In this document: positions 17,142-25,036 of the stretch, in pieces
Numbering within the stretch: the stretch's first letter is position 1
How the letters are laid out: each line of letters begins with the position of its first letter
Assembly: GCA_024278175.1 (NCBI GenBank)
Contig: JAJRTS010000098.1
Coordinates: forward strand, 1 to 43,272
From: Gemmatimonadales bacterium
Lineage (GTDB): Bacteria > Gemmatimonadota > Glassbacteria > GWA2-58-10
Reading direction: 5' to 3'
Length of the DNA stretch: 43,272 bases
Made by a program: the position numbers and the translations under genes
Notes under the pieces: generated by a model
What the model was told of the DNA's origin: nothing
Databases searched by the model: none
The model's input: the letters and a program-made list of their open reading frames with translations, nothing else

Positions 17142-18224
17142 TCAAGCTTCGGCGGGACGGTGGGCTTCTTTCAGCTTTTCCTCGTGCCCGGCCTCGGCCA
17201 GCGCATCGATAATCTCGTCCAGATCACCGTTCAGGACCGCTTCCAGCTTGTGCAGCGTCAGGCCGATCCGGTGGTCGGTCACCCTGGATTGCGGAAAATT
17301 GTAGGTGCGGATTTTGGCGCTGCGGTCGCCGGTGCCCACCTGAAGGCGGCGGTCGCGGGCGCGTTCGCTCTCGATCTCCTGGATTTTAGCGTCCAGCAGG
17401 CGACTGCGCAGCACGTTCATCGCCTTGGCCTTGTTCTTGTGCTGGCTTTTCTCGTCCTGGCAGGTGACCACCAGGTTGGTCGGCAGGTAGGTGATCCGCA
17501 CCGCGCTGTCGGTGGTATTCACGCTCTGGCCGCCGGGGCCGCTGGAGCGGAACACGTCGATCTTGAGGTCCTCGGCCCTGAGTTCCACGTCCACTTCCTC
17601 GGCCTCGGGCAGCACGGCCACGGTGGCCGCCGAGGTGTGGATCCGTCCCGATGCCTCGGTGGCCGGAACCCGCTGCACCCGGTGGACGCCGCTCTCGTAC
17701 TTGAGCCGTCCGTACACGCCTGTGCCGCGGATATTGAACACCACTTCTTTCATCCCCCCCTGCCCTGCCTGGCTGATCGAGATCAGCTCGCGCTTCCAAC
17801 CCCTGCTCTCAAGGTAATGGTTGTACATCCGGTACAAATCCCCGGCAAAAAGAGCCGCTTCCTCTCAGCCCGTGCCGGCGCGGATTTCCATGATGATGTT
17901 CTTTTTGTCCAGCGGGTCGGGAGGCACAAGCTGACGCTCGAGCTGGGCGGTCAACTGTTTTTCCTGTTCGCGCAACGGGCCCAGTTCCTCTTCGGCCAGT
18001 TCGGCCAGTTCGGGGTCGGAGCCGCTCTCGATTATCTGGCTGTGCTCCTCGATTTCCGTGCGCAGCTTTTCCAGCTTGCGCCAGGTTTCCACCACCGGGG
18101 CGAGCTGGCCGTGTTCGCGGGCCAGTTCCTGCAACCTGGAGGTGTCGGAGAGCACCCCGGGATCGGCCATCGACCGCTCGATATCCTCGTAACGGGCCAG
18201 CATACTTTCTATTTTGTCGTTCAT
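17142..18224 (-). CDS. prfA: peptide chain release factor 1 with in-frame TGA at codon 120
   Basis: The start ATG at 18224 ([12 protein letters not shown]) gives 360 codons, the normal RF1 length. Typical features are present: the long N-terminal helices, the RF1-specific PAT tripeptide (RVPATEASG) that reads UAA and UAG, and the GPGGQ catalytic loop that triggers peptide release. In the conserved sequence before [14 protein letters not shown], the second glycine of the expected GTGGEEA is replaced by TGA (complement of 17865-17867). A single G-to-T change from GGA explains it. No good restart exists just downstream. RF1 is normally essential, so a sequencing error, a minor variant or UGA readthrough must be considered. 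Gene order rpmE-yqhQ-prfA is normal. Confidence 0.9.
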
Positions 18225-18366
18225 TTCAGACTGATTCCCGGAAGTGTGCAAAGTAAAATATCGCCGGCTTGTTTTGCTCCGGCAAAAAAACAAAACCCGG
18301 CTTCAGGGACAAAATAATTCCGTGTTAACTCGCTTCAATGCCAAAAGCTATCGAAATGAGACGATA

Positions 18367-18380
18367 TTTTATGAATAATC
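18367..18380 (+). repeat. solo end of the 169-bp inverted-repeat element
   Basis: TTTTATGAATAATC here is identical to the right terminal repeat of the element at 7916-8084. It lies between prfA and yqhQ, 27 bases past the yqhQ stop. No matching left end is seen nearby, so it is a decayed or partial copy. Confidence 0.5.
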
Positions 18381-18406
18381 GGGGTCAGGTAAGTTGCTTG
18401 GGGAGG

Positions 18407-19357
18407 CTAACTTTCCGCGGCGACTGCGGGCTCCATCGCGCTTTCGATCAGGTCCTGATCGAGCTCCATCGCGGCACGCAAGGAGGCCACGGCCACCTCC
18501 ACCTGGTCCTCGTCGGGCTCGTAGGTGGTGATCCGCTGCAGCCAGAGCCCGGGCGCCACCGCGATCCGGCTCAGGATGTTGTTCGGATAACGGTCGCTGA
18601 GCTTGATCACTTCGTAGCTGAAACCGGCGATCAGCGGCACAACCGCCAGGCGCAGCAGACGGTCGCTCCAGACGTCGGGCTTGCCGAAAAAGAGGAAGAC
18701 CAGAATACTGACCAGCAGCAGGACCAGGATGAAACTGGTGCCGCAGCGGGGATGAAACCTTGTGTAGTTTTTGATATGCGCCCAGTCGAGCGGCTGCTTG
18801 TTCTCGAACGCGGCGATCGTTTTGTGCTCGGCCCCGTGGTACTCGAATACCCGACGGATATCCTTCCAGCGGGAAATGATCAGCAGGTAGGCCATGAACA
18901 CGGCCATGCGCAACAGACCGTCGACGAAATTAAACCAGAACGTGTTTTCAATTCCCGTCAACTCGGTCAGCCACAGCGGAAGGTAGAAAAACAGCGCCAG
19001 TCCGGCCGCCAGGCTGAACGCCACTGTCGCCGCCAGCGAAACTTTCCACCAGAATCCGCTCTCATCGGCCTGGTCCTCCCGCCGCTCACCGTCCTCTTGC
19101 TCGGCGGCGGCCTCGGCGGAATAACTCAGCGCCCTGACACCCAGGAACAGGGTTTCGATCAGCAACAGGGCTCCCCGCAGCACCGGGAGTTTCAGCAGCT
19201 TGAAGCGCTTGCTGATTGAACGCCAGGTTTCTTTTTTCAGCGCGATCGAACCATCGCTCCTGCGCACGGCCACGGCCCAGTTGTCCCCGGCCCGCATCAT
19301 CACGCCCTCGATCACCGCCTGGCCGCCCATTTTCAGTTGTTTCGGCTTGGCGAACAT
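18407..19357 (-). CDS. DUF1385 (YqhQ-like) membrane protein
   Basis: The 316-residue product begins MFAKPKQLKMGGQAVIEGVM, the hallmark opening of DUF1385. Further family features are KLPVLRGALLLIETLFLGVRALSYS and the central YHGAEHKTIAAFE, together with CGTSFILVLLLVSI. Four or more hydrophobic segments make it an inner-membrane protein. The family function is not established. It is commonly found between rpmE and prfA, as here. It begins 27 bases after the rpmE stop in the same direction, so the two probably share a transcript. Confidence 0.9.
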   Translation of the reverse strand: MFAKPKQLKMGGQAVIEGVMMRAGDNWAVAVRRSDGSIALKKETWRSISKRFKLLKLPVLRGALLLIETLFLGVRALSYSAEAAAEQEDGERREDQADESGFWWKVSLAATVAFSLAAGLALFFYLPLWLTELTGIENTFWFNFVDGLLRMAVFMAYLLIISRWKDIRRVFEYHGAEHKTIAAFENKQPLDWAHIKNYTRFHPRCGTSFILVLLLVSILVFLFFGKPDVWSDRLLRLAVVPLIAGFSYEVIKLSDRYPNNILSRIAVAPGLWLQRITTYEPDEDQVEVAVASLRAAMELDQDLIESAMEPAVAAES

Positions 19358-19384
19358 TAATGTCCTTAAATAGGCCGTATCGAA

Positions 19385-19669
19385 TTACTCCGCGGCCGGC
19401 TGGGTCGGCTGTTCGTCCGCCTTGGGCTGGCTGGTGGTCTTCTTCTTCGACACACTCTCTTGCATCTGCTGCGTTTTCTTAAACTTACGCAGGTACTGTT
19501 CAACCCGGCCGGCGGTGTCGACCAGTTTCTGCTTGCCGGTATAGAATGGGTGGCATTTGGAGCAGATGTCGAGGTGCAGGCTTTCCACGATCGAACGGGT
19601 TTCGAACTTGTTTCCGCAGGCGCAGGTGACTACGCACTTTTTGTAATCGGGATGCAGGTCTTTCTTCAC
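19385..19669 (-). CDS. rpmE: 50S ribosomal protein L31
   Basis: A 94-residue protein with the L31 core [20 protein letters not shown] and zinc-binding cysteines at about 16, 18, 36 and 39 (CAC and CSKC), the C+ form of the protein. [20 protein letters not shown] completes the family sequence. A 25-residue tail rich in Lys, Gln and Pro extends beyond the usual end. The ATG at 19669 is preceded by AGGAGAAG on the minus strand. It leads the rpmE-yqhQ-prfA cluster. Confidence 0.95.
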   Translation of the reverse strand: MKKDLHPDYKKCVVTCACGNKFETRSIVESLHLDICSKCHPFYTGKQKLVDTAGRVEQYLRKFKKTQQMQESVSKKKTTSQPKADEQPTQPAAE

Positions 19670-19699
19670 TTTCTTCTCCTGTGAAACGATGATTCAGAG

Positions 19700-19726
19700 G
19701 GGCGTTGAAGTTTTATTTCAACGCCC
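19700..19726 (-). promoter_or_regulatory. hairpin in the rpmE leader
   Basis: GGGCGTTGAA at 19700-19709 pairs perfectly with 19717-19726 around a 7-base loop. On the minus strand it ends 30 bases before the rpmE start codon and is not followed by a T-run, so it is a leader structure rather than a terminator. L31 autoregulatory leaders are known in several phyla; whether this is one is an inference. Confidence 0.4.
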
Positions 19727-19747
19727 TCAAATGAAATATTTCGCCTG

Positions 19748-19860
19748 GTCAGGGGCAAGGCAAGCCGTTCCTGTTAGTAATTCTGCTATTTGTGTTGTTC
19801 CAAGCGGTTACATTGCTCGGCGCTTGCTTTCGGCTGGCATAACGAGGAACGGCCCTTGAC
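19748..19860. other. nested inverted repeats in the gap before the TPR gene
   Basis: Within the 536-base gap 19670-20205, GCCGTTCCT at 19764-19772 pairs with 19845-19853. GTCA at 19748-19751 pairs with the end of CCCTTGAC at 19860. CAAGCG at 19801-19806 pairs with 19821-19826 inside. This gives a branched foldable block that could be a small RNA or a leader. A 68-codon minus-strand frame over it looks spurious. I see nothing convincing in the rest of the gap (19861-20205). Confidence 0.3.
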
Positions 19861-20205
19861 AACCAGATTCCCATACTTTCACTATCCTTCAACACGCTTT
19901 CAGACGCAGCGCTCTGTTTTACGAGCCGATTGCCGGTAAAGGCCGTCGCAGACAATTAAACCGCCGGCCATGACCAGCGGACACGCCGGGAGCAGTCAGC
20001 GGAATTTTATATATGCGCTATCGGGTGCAGGTTACACTACGCCCGGCGTAAACCGTTAAAGTACAATCAAAACAGTTGAAATTCAATAGAAAAGGTGTAA
20101 CATTTACAAAAACGAAGCGCGTCCCGGGATTTTTCCATCCGGACATTCTCTAAGTGTCTAAAATAAATGAAGTTATCGGAAATAGCAAGCAACGGATAAA
20201 ACAAG

Positions 20206-21138
20206 ATGACTTTTGGCGGCGGAGAAGACCAGCCCAGCGGACCGCTGGAGAGATATTTCCAGTCCGGACTGGAAATGCACAAAGCGGGCAATTACGCGCA
20301 GGCTGAAGTTCAGTTCGAGCGGGCGCTGCAGCTCAATCGCCGGCACAACGAGAGTCTCAAGTACCTGGGACTTGCCCAGTTCAACCAGGGCAAGTGGCAG
20401 TTGGCAATCCAGAAGTTCGGCCAGTACCTCGACGCCGACCCCTCAAGCGAGGAAATCCTGCTTGGCAGCGGTGAGTGCTGCATCCAACTGGGCCGCTACT
20501 ACGATGCCGAGCGGTTCTACCGCAAGGCGATCTCGGTCAACCAGAACAACGCGGAGGCTTATCTGGGTCTGGGTCAGGTAATTTACCGCCGGGGAGTATA
20601 TAACGAGGCAATCAACGTGCTGAAAAAAGGCGCGCAGATCGATCCGGACAACACCGGTATCCTGTTCCTGCTGGGTGAAGCGTACAACAACCTGGACAAG
20701 ACCGACAGGGCGATCGGCTGTTTCGAAAGGATTCTCGCCCTGCGGCAGGACAACTCCAGGGTCTATTATAATCTTGGGATTCTCTACGACAAAAAATCAA
20801 TGCTGGAAAAAGCCAGCGCCATGTACCGGCGGGCAAAGGAGTTGAGCGAGCCCCATCTCGCGCCCGCACCCAAGCCCGTTGTGACCCGCCCTGGAGAGGG
20901 GACGTTCTTCTCCCGGTCGCTCACATTGGTCGAGTCCGGAGAAGCTTCCTCGGAGGCCGGAGGTCTAGACAAGGCCCGTTACCATAAACTGCGCCGCCGT
21001 CAAGCCGGTAAGAAACCGCATAAGGTACTGCAGCGGCCGGAAGAGGGAATCGACCAGTCCGGCACGATGGATCTGACCAAGGCCAGCCTCAAGATCAACG
21101 AGGCATTGAGGATCATCAAGGGCAGCAAAAAAGGCTGA
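20206..21138 (+). CDS. tetratricopeptide repeat protein
   Basis: The 310-residue protein contains about five or six consecutive TPR units between residues 15 and 210, each with the typical small/large pattern (for example AGNYAQAEVQFERALQLNRR and DKTDRAIGCFERILALRQDN). The repeats are followed by a basic, low-complexity tail ending KINEALRIIKGSKKG. There is no signal peptide, so it is cytoplasmic and probably a scaffold. It lies 71 bases upstream of a ParA-like ATPase in the same direction. This suggests a shared role, such as positioning a complex, but that is inference. Confidence 0.85.
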   Translation: MTFGGGEDQPSGPLERYFQSGLEMHKAGNYAQAEVQFERALQLNRRHNESLKYLGLAQFNQGKWQLAIQKFGQYLDADPSSEEILLGSGECCIQLGRYYDAERFYRKAISVNQNNAEAYLGLGQVIYRRGVYNEAINVLKKGAQIDPDNTGILFLLGEAYNNLDKTDRAIGCFERILALRQDNSRVYYNLGILYDKKSMLEKASAMYRRAKELSEPHLAPAPKPVVTRPGEGTFFSRSLTLVESGEASSEAGGLDKARYHKLRRRQAGKKPHKVLQRPEEGIDQSGTMDLTKASLKINEALRIIKGSKKG

Positions 21139-21209
21139 GCCCGGGAAAGCCTCGAGCCTCCCGGGTCCGGCGATAACTGTCCCACAAGCACCCGACGACA
21201 AAGACATTA

Positions 21210-21950
21210 ATGGTTAAAATCGCGATTATCACTTCCAAGGGCGGTACGGGTAAAACCACAACCGCTATCAATCTGGGTCACGGACTTGCCCTGGCCGGCA
21301 AGCGGGTGATGCTGATCGACTGTGATCCCCACGGCGACCTGAGCCTCGTGTTCTCGACCGACAGCGGCAAAAACCTGGCCGATCTGCTCAAGACCGGCAA
21401 GACCACGGTTACCCGCGTGCGCGATAACATGTACATGATTCCCTCAGGGGGGCGTGAGCTCAACGAGGCCGAGTTGTTCCTGGCCGAGCGCGACGGCCGC
21501 GAGTTCGTCCTGCGCAACGCCCTGAGCGACCTGCGCAATATCGATTACCTGATCTGCGACTGCGCTCCCAGCCGGAACCTGGTCAATATCAACGCGTTGG
21601 CCCTGGCCAACAGGGTAATCATCCCGGTAAGCATGGACTACCTGGCGATGAACGGTGCGCGCCACACCATTGAGCTGATGCGCGAGATCAACCGCTACAC
21701 CAAGGGCAACCTGGAGCTGATGGGTATTCTCAGCACTCAGTACGATGTGCGCACCAACCTCAGCCCGGAAGTCTACAAGGTGCTGCTCAAACATTTTCCC
21801 AACAAGGTGTTCGAGACCGTGGTCCGGGTCAACACGCGCCTGCGCGAGGCGCCGAGCTATGGCAAGACAGTCTTCGAATACGCGATCAACAGCACCGGGG
21901 CGGAGGATTATTTCAGCCTGACAAACGAAGTGCTGGGAATGAACAGATGA
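21210..21950 (+). CDS. ParA/MinD-like ATPase
   Basis: The 246-residue protein starts MVKIAIITSKGGTGKTTTAI, with the deviant Walker A KGGTGKTT and its signature lysine at residue 10. VMLIDCDPHGDLS is the A' motif, and YLICDCAPSRN corresponds to Walker B. The length matches chromosome-type ParA and the orphan ParA-like proteins that position cargo. No ParB or parS is seen here, so it is unlikely to be the chromosome partition gene. The gene overlaps the next by ATGA at 21947-21950, implying translational coupling with the beta-propeller protein. Confidence 0.88.
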   Translation: MVKIAIITSKGGTGKTTTAINLGHGLALAGKRVMLIDCDPHGDLSLVFSTDSGKNLADLLKTGKTTVTRVRDNMYMIPSGGRELNEAELFLAERDGREFVLRNALSDLRNIDYLICDCAPSRNLVNINALALANRVIIPVSMDYLAMNGARHTIELMREINRYTKGNLELMGILSTQYDVRTNLSPEVYKVLLKHFPNKVFETVVRVNTRLREAPSYGKTVFEYAINSTGAEDYFSLTNEVLGMNR

Positions 21951-23089
21951 TGAAAAACGGGTCAAGGGGACAGCTGCGCACGAGCGGAATACGCAGCCTG
22001 GTAAATTCTTTGCTGGTGACGTTCTTTTTCTTCGGGACCCTGGCGGCGCAGAACCTGCGGATTGTCGCACCGGCAGACGGGGCGGTGGTTTACGCCGGCG
22101 CGCGTGTGCCGATGGTGGCGCGCTGGGATGGCCCGACGCAGGGCATTCGCCTGCGCTGGAGTTCGGATGTCGATGGTGAGCTGGGCCAGGGACTGGAAAC
22201 ATCCGCCGAGGCTTTAAGCTACGCCAGTCACCACATCAGAGTCGAGGCGCTCCGCGGCGACTCGGCAGTGGCCCATGCGGAGACTGTCGTCCACGTTATC
22301 ACCAGTCCCGAGCAGTTCACGCTCAGTGCGCGCACCGACTGGGAGGGTGAGTTCTCCCGCTCGGGCCGCCAACTGGCCTACACCTCTTTCCGCAGCGGTA
22401 ACCCGGAAGTCTGGGTGGCCGATGTGGAGAGCAGGAATTCCGAGCGGATAACCTTCAACGGCGGACGAACACCTGTCTGGACCCCGGATGGCGGCAGCCT
22501 GGTGTTCTGGAGCGAGCGCTCCGGCAGCCGCGACCTGTGGCTGGTCGAGCTGGAGCAAAAACCGCGCGAGGCGCTGCGGCTGACAAAATCCGCCACGAAC
22601 GACTGGATGCCCGCCTTCCATCCCACAGAGCGCAAAGTCGCCTATATTTCCAAGCGCGACAGACAATTGCGCCTGATGGTGATGGAGTTCGGCATCGAGG
22701 ACACCCTGGCAGTGGAGCTGATCGGGCCGGAGCGCTACCCGATGTTTCCGCGCTGGAGCGGGGACGGCGGTGATTTGCTCTTTACCTCGTTCGCCGATTC
22801 GCTGCCCGTGTTGATTCGCTATACTATCGCAAACGGCGCGTTCGTCCAGATCGGTCCCCCGGGCTGCGAGGACGCCGATCTGAGCCCCGACGGTTCGCGG
22901 GTGCTGCTGGTGCGTGGCGGCGAACTGTACCTGTTGGGCCTGCCCGGCGGTAAGTTGCAGCCGTTGACCCGCGAGTCGGGGGGAGTGCTCAGCCCGCGCT
23001 TCTCGCCCGACGGCAACGGGGCCGTGTTCGCCACGACCCGCAGCGGCAACTACGACCTCTGGATGCTGGACCTGCCTCCCCGGCCCTGA
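21947..23089 (+). CDS. exported TolB-like beta-propeller protein
   Basis: The 380-residue product has a leader around residues 20-38 (LLVTFFFFGTLAAQ) and an Ig-like segment to about 110. A six-bladed-type propeller of PD40 repeats then follows. Repeats are visible as GRQLAYTSFRSGNPEVWVAD, GGSLVFWSERSGSRDLWLVE and GNGAVFATTRSGNYDLWMLD. The ATG overlaps the stop of the ParA-like gene by four bases. TolB-like propellers bind envelope proteins; here the partner is unknown. An imperfect hairpin with a T-rich tail follows at 23143-23173. Confidence 0.82.
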   Translation: MMKNGSRGQLRTSGIRSLVNSLLVTFFFFGTLAAQNLRIVAPADGAVVYAGARVPMVARWDGPTQGIRLRWSSDVDGELGQGLETSAEALSYASHHIRVEALRGDSAVAHAETVVHVITSPEQFTLSARTDWEGEFSRSGRQLAYTSFRSGNPEVWVADVESRNSERITFNGGRTPVWTPDGGSLVFWSERSGSRDLWLVELEQKPREALRLTKSATNDWMPAFHPTERKVAYISKRDRQLRLMVMEFGIEDTLAVELIGPERYPMFPRWSGDGGDLLFTSFADSLPVLIRYTIANGAFVQIGPPGCEDADLSPDGSRVLLVRGGELYLLGLPGGKLQPLTRESGGVLSPRFSPDGNGAVFATTRSGNYDLWMLDLPPRP

Positions 23090-23142
23090 CCGGATCGCCG
23101 GCCGGCAGTTGGCCGCTTCCCGTTGATCAATATCACCAAAGC

Positions 23143-23173
23143 AAACCGCTTCCGGGTGGCCCGGAGGTTTTTC
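23143..23173 (+). terminator. imperfect terminator after the propeller gene
   Basis: CCGGG (23152-23156) pairs with CCCGG (23160-23164), extended after a bulge by AAACC (23143-23147) with GGTTT (23166-23170), then TTCTT. It lies about 55 bases past the propeller stop and directly before the promoter of the next gene. Confidence 0.4.
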
Positions 23174-23202
23174 TTGACGATTTTTTTACCGTCTGGTATA
23201 GT
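23174..23202 (+). promoter_or_regulatory. promoter giving a near-leaderless message
   Basis: TTGACG (23174-23179) and TATAGT (23197-23202) are 17 bases apart. Transcription should begin near 23208-23210, only about five bases before the ATG at 23214. No SD sequence fits in between. Confidence 0.6.
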
Positions 23203-23213
23203 AAAAACAACGA

Positions 23214-24500
23214 ATGATCAGGATTGCGACAGTTGAAACGGATTCTCCGGCCGGGCTTGCGGGCCTGGCGCCAGGGGATACGATAGAGTGGATTAACGGT
23301 CAGCGGGTCGAGGATTTCCTCGACTTTCTGTTTCTGAGTTCCGATGCTGAACTTGAGCTGGAGCTCACTGACGGGCGCGCGCCGGTTATTTACAGGCGGC
23401 ACGGAGAGAGCCTGGGCCTCGAGATCGACCAGGGCCGGATTGCCCGCTGCGGCTGCAATTGCACGTTCTGTTTCGTGCGGCAGTTGCCAGCCGGGCTGCG
23501 AAAATCGCTGTACGTCAAGGACGAGGACTACAGGCACAGCTTTCTGTACGGCAACTATATTACCGGCAGCAACCTTCGCCGGCGCGATCTTGACCGGATC
23601 GAGGAGCTTGGCCTGAGCCCACTCTACATCTCGGTCCACGCCACTAACCCGGCGCTCAGGCACAGGCTGCTCGGCGGCTGCGGGCGGGCCGATATTCTGG
23701 AGTTACTGGAAGATTTGATCGGCCGGGGTGTGGAAGTCCATACCCAGGTTGTGCTCTGCCCCGGAGTCAACGACGGTGCGGAGCTCCAGCGCACGGTGAT
23801 TGAGTTGGAAGCGCTGGGGCCGGACGTGCTCAGCCTGGCCGTGGTGCCGGTGGGCCTCACGGCCCATCGCCGGGGGCTGCCGGAGCTGGAGCCGGTAACC
23901 GCCATTGGCGCGGCCGATACACTCCGTCTGCTGCACCGCCTGCAGCGGCGGTTCCGCCGGACGAGAGGCGGGCGGTTCGTGTTCGCGGCCGATGAGTTCT
24001 ACCTGCTCTCCGGCCGAGGGCTGCCCGCGGCGGCGAGCTACGAGGGCTATCCCCAGATCGGCAACGGGGTGGGACTGGTGCGCGATTCGCTTGAGCAGGT
24101 GCGGCGCGTGCTCCGGCGTATCGGCTCCGGCGCTGTTGAGTCTGACTTGAAAATAACAGTATTGACCGGCACAAAATTCGCCGCTGTTTTTACACGGCTT
24201 TTTCTGCCGCTGATAGAACAGAGCTATCCGGCCCATTGGCGTGTGGAGGCGGTGGAAAACACCCTGCTGGGAGAATCGGTCACCGTGGCCGGGCTGCTGA
24301 GCGGACTGGATCTTCTGCGCGCGGCGCGGCGGAACGCCAGGGCCGACGTCTATCTTCTGCCCGGCTCCGCGCTGAACGTTGACGGTTTTTTTCTCGACGA
24401 TTTGAGTTTGACCGAGATAAAACAGGAATTGGCACCGGCAGCCGTAATCGCCGCCCGGAACCCGGCGGATGCTCTGCGGCAACTGGTAGGTATGTCTTGA
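23214..24500 (+). CDS. DUF512 family PDZ-radical SAM protein
   Basis: The 428-residue protein starts with a PDZ-like segment (SPAGLAGLAPGDTIEWINGQ). It then has the radical SAM motif CGCNCTFC (Cys-x3-Cys-x2-Cys in family spacing, with one additional Cys), followed by FVRQLPAGLRKSLYVKDEDY and GNYITGSNL. The DUF512 C-terminal domain follows, with ADEFYLLSGRGLP. This order is characteristic of the TIGR03279-type enzymes, whose reaction is unknown. The family start agrees with ATG 23214, which has no ribosome site and lies almost on the predicted transcription start. The gene precedes a SPOR lipoprotein and der, a neighbourhood in keeping with the family. Confidence 0.9.
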   Translation: MIRIATVETDSPAGLAGLAPGDTIEWINGQRVEDFLDFLFLSSDAELELELTDGRAPVIYRRHGESLGLEIDQGRIARCGCNCTFCFVRQLPAGLRKSLYVKDEDYRHSFLYGNYITGSNLRRRDLDRIEELGLSPLYISVHATNPALRHRLLGGCGRADILELLEDLIGRGVEVHTQVVLCPGVNDGAELQRTVIELEALGPDVLSLAVVPVGLTAHRRGLPELEPVTAIGAADTLRLLHRLQRRFRRTRGGRFVFAADEFYLLSGRGLPAAASYEGYPQIGNGVGLVRDSLEQVRRVLRRIGSGAVESDLKITVLTGTKFAAVFTRLFLPLIEQSYPAHWRVEAVENTLLGESVTVAGLLSGLDLLRAARRNARADVYLLPGSALNVDGFFLDDLSLTEIKQELAPAAVIAARNPADALRQLVGMS

Positions 24501-24572
24501 TTGATATGGTTAGCACTAGTTTTACTGTGGCGGATTCAACCCCATGCTCTCCCCTCAACCATGGAGTGCCCG

Positions 24573-25022
24573 ATGAATAGGATAATGCTGGCGGTAAGTC
24601 TTACTCTGTTTGTACTGGTGATGGCCTGCGGCGGCAAGAAAGAACCCGCCCCGCAGCCTGAGCCGCAGGCCCAGGTCCAGCAGCCGGCCCCTGCGCCGGC
24701 CCCCGAGCCGGCCCCTGAGCCCGAACCGGAGCCCGAACCGGAGCCCGAACCGGAGCCCGAACCAGTGGAAGAAGCTTTCAAGTCGGTTCCCGGAGATTAC
24801 ACGATCCAGGTTGCTTCCTGGGCCACGGAAGAGGACGCCGGGAAACTGGCCGATTTTTACAACGGCAAGGGCTACGACGCACGGGTGGAAAGCGCCGAGC
24901 TGGACGGCGAACACTGGTACAGGGTGCGGATCGGACACTATACTAACAGCGGCGATGCGCACGAAGTCGCCCAGGAAATCGCAGAGAACTACAAGAGCGA
25001 TATCTGGCTCGTCAGGCTTTAG
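24573..25022 (+). CDS. SPOR-domain lipoprotein
   Basis: The start is ATG 24573, with GGAG upstream, giving 149 residues. The leader ends in the lipobox VLVMAC, so the protein is lipid-anchored at Cys near residue 20. A linker of Pro, Glu and Ala follows, encoded by a tandem 12-bp unit (about 24712-24760). The C-terminal 70 residues form a SPOR domain (DYTIQVASWATEEDAGKLAD through WYRVRIGHYTNSGDA), which binds denuded peptidoglycan at division sites. It is probably an envelope protein at the septum. It lies 14 bases upstream of der. Confidence 0.87.
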   Translation: MNRIMLAVSLTLFVLVMACGGKKEPAPQPEPQAQVQQPAPAPAPEPAPEPEPEPEPEPEPEPEPVEEAFKSVPGDYTIQVASWATEEDAGKLADFYNGKGYDARVESAELDGEHWYRVRIGHYTNSGDAHEVAQEIAENYKSDIWLVRL

Positions 25023-25036
25023 GGGGCTTAATAGTC

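Noticed and set aside
17865-17867. Programmed frameshift of the RF2 type
   Set aside because: The gene is RF1 (PAT motif), the frame is the same on both sides of the TGA, and the position does not match the RF2 site near codon 26.
17142-18224. Genome-wide reading of UGA as glycine, as in some candidate phyla
   Set aside because: Many intact genes here end at TGA (for example 1124-1126, 1480-1482 and 21948-21950) with the next gene beginning at once, so UGA is a normal stop.
17118-18317. Plus-strand frame of 399 codons across prfA
   Set aside because: prfA on the minus strand is unmistakable apart from one TGA; the plus frame is its shadow.
19749-19955. 68-codon minus frame in the gap before the TPR gene
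   Set aside because: No ribosome site and no family resemblance; it lies over inverted repeats.
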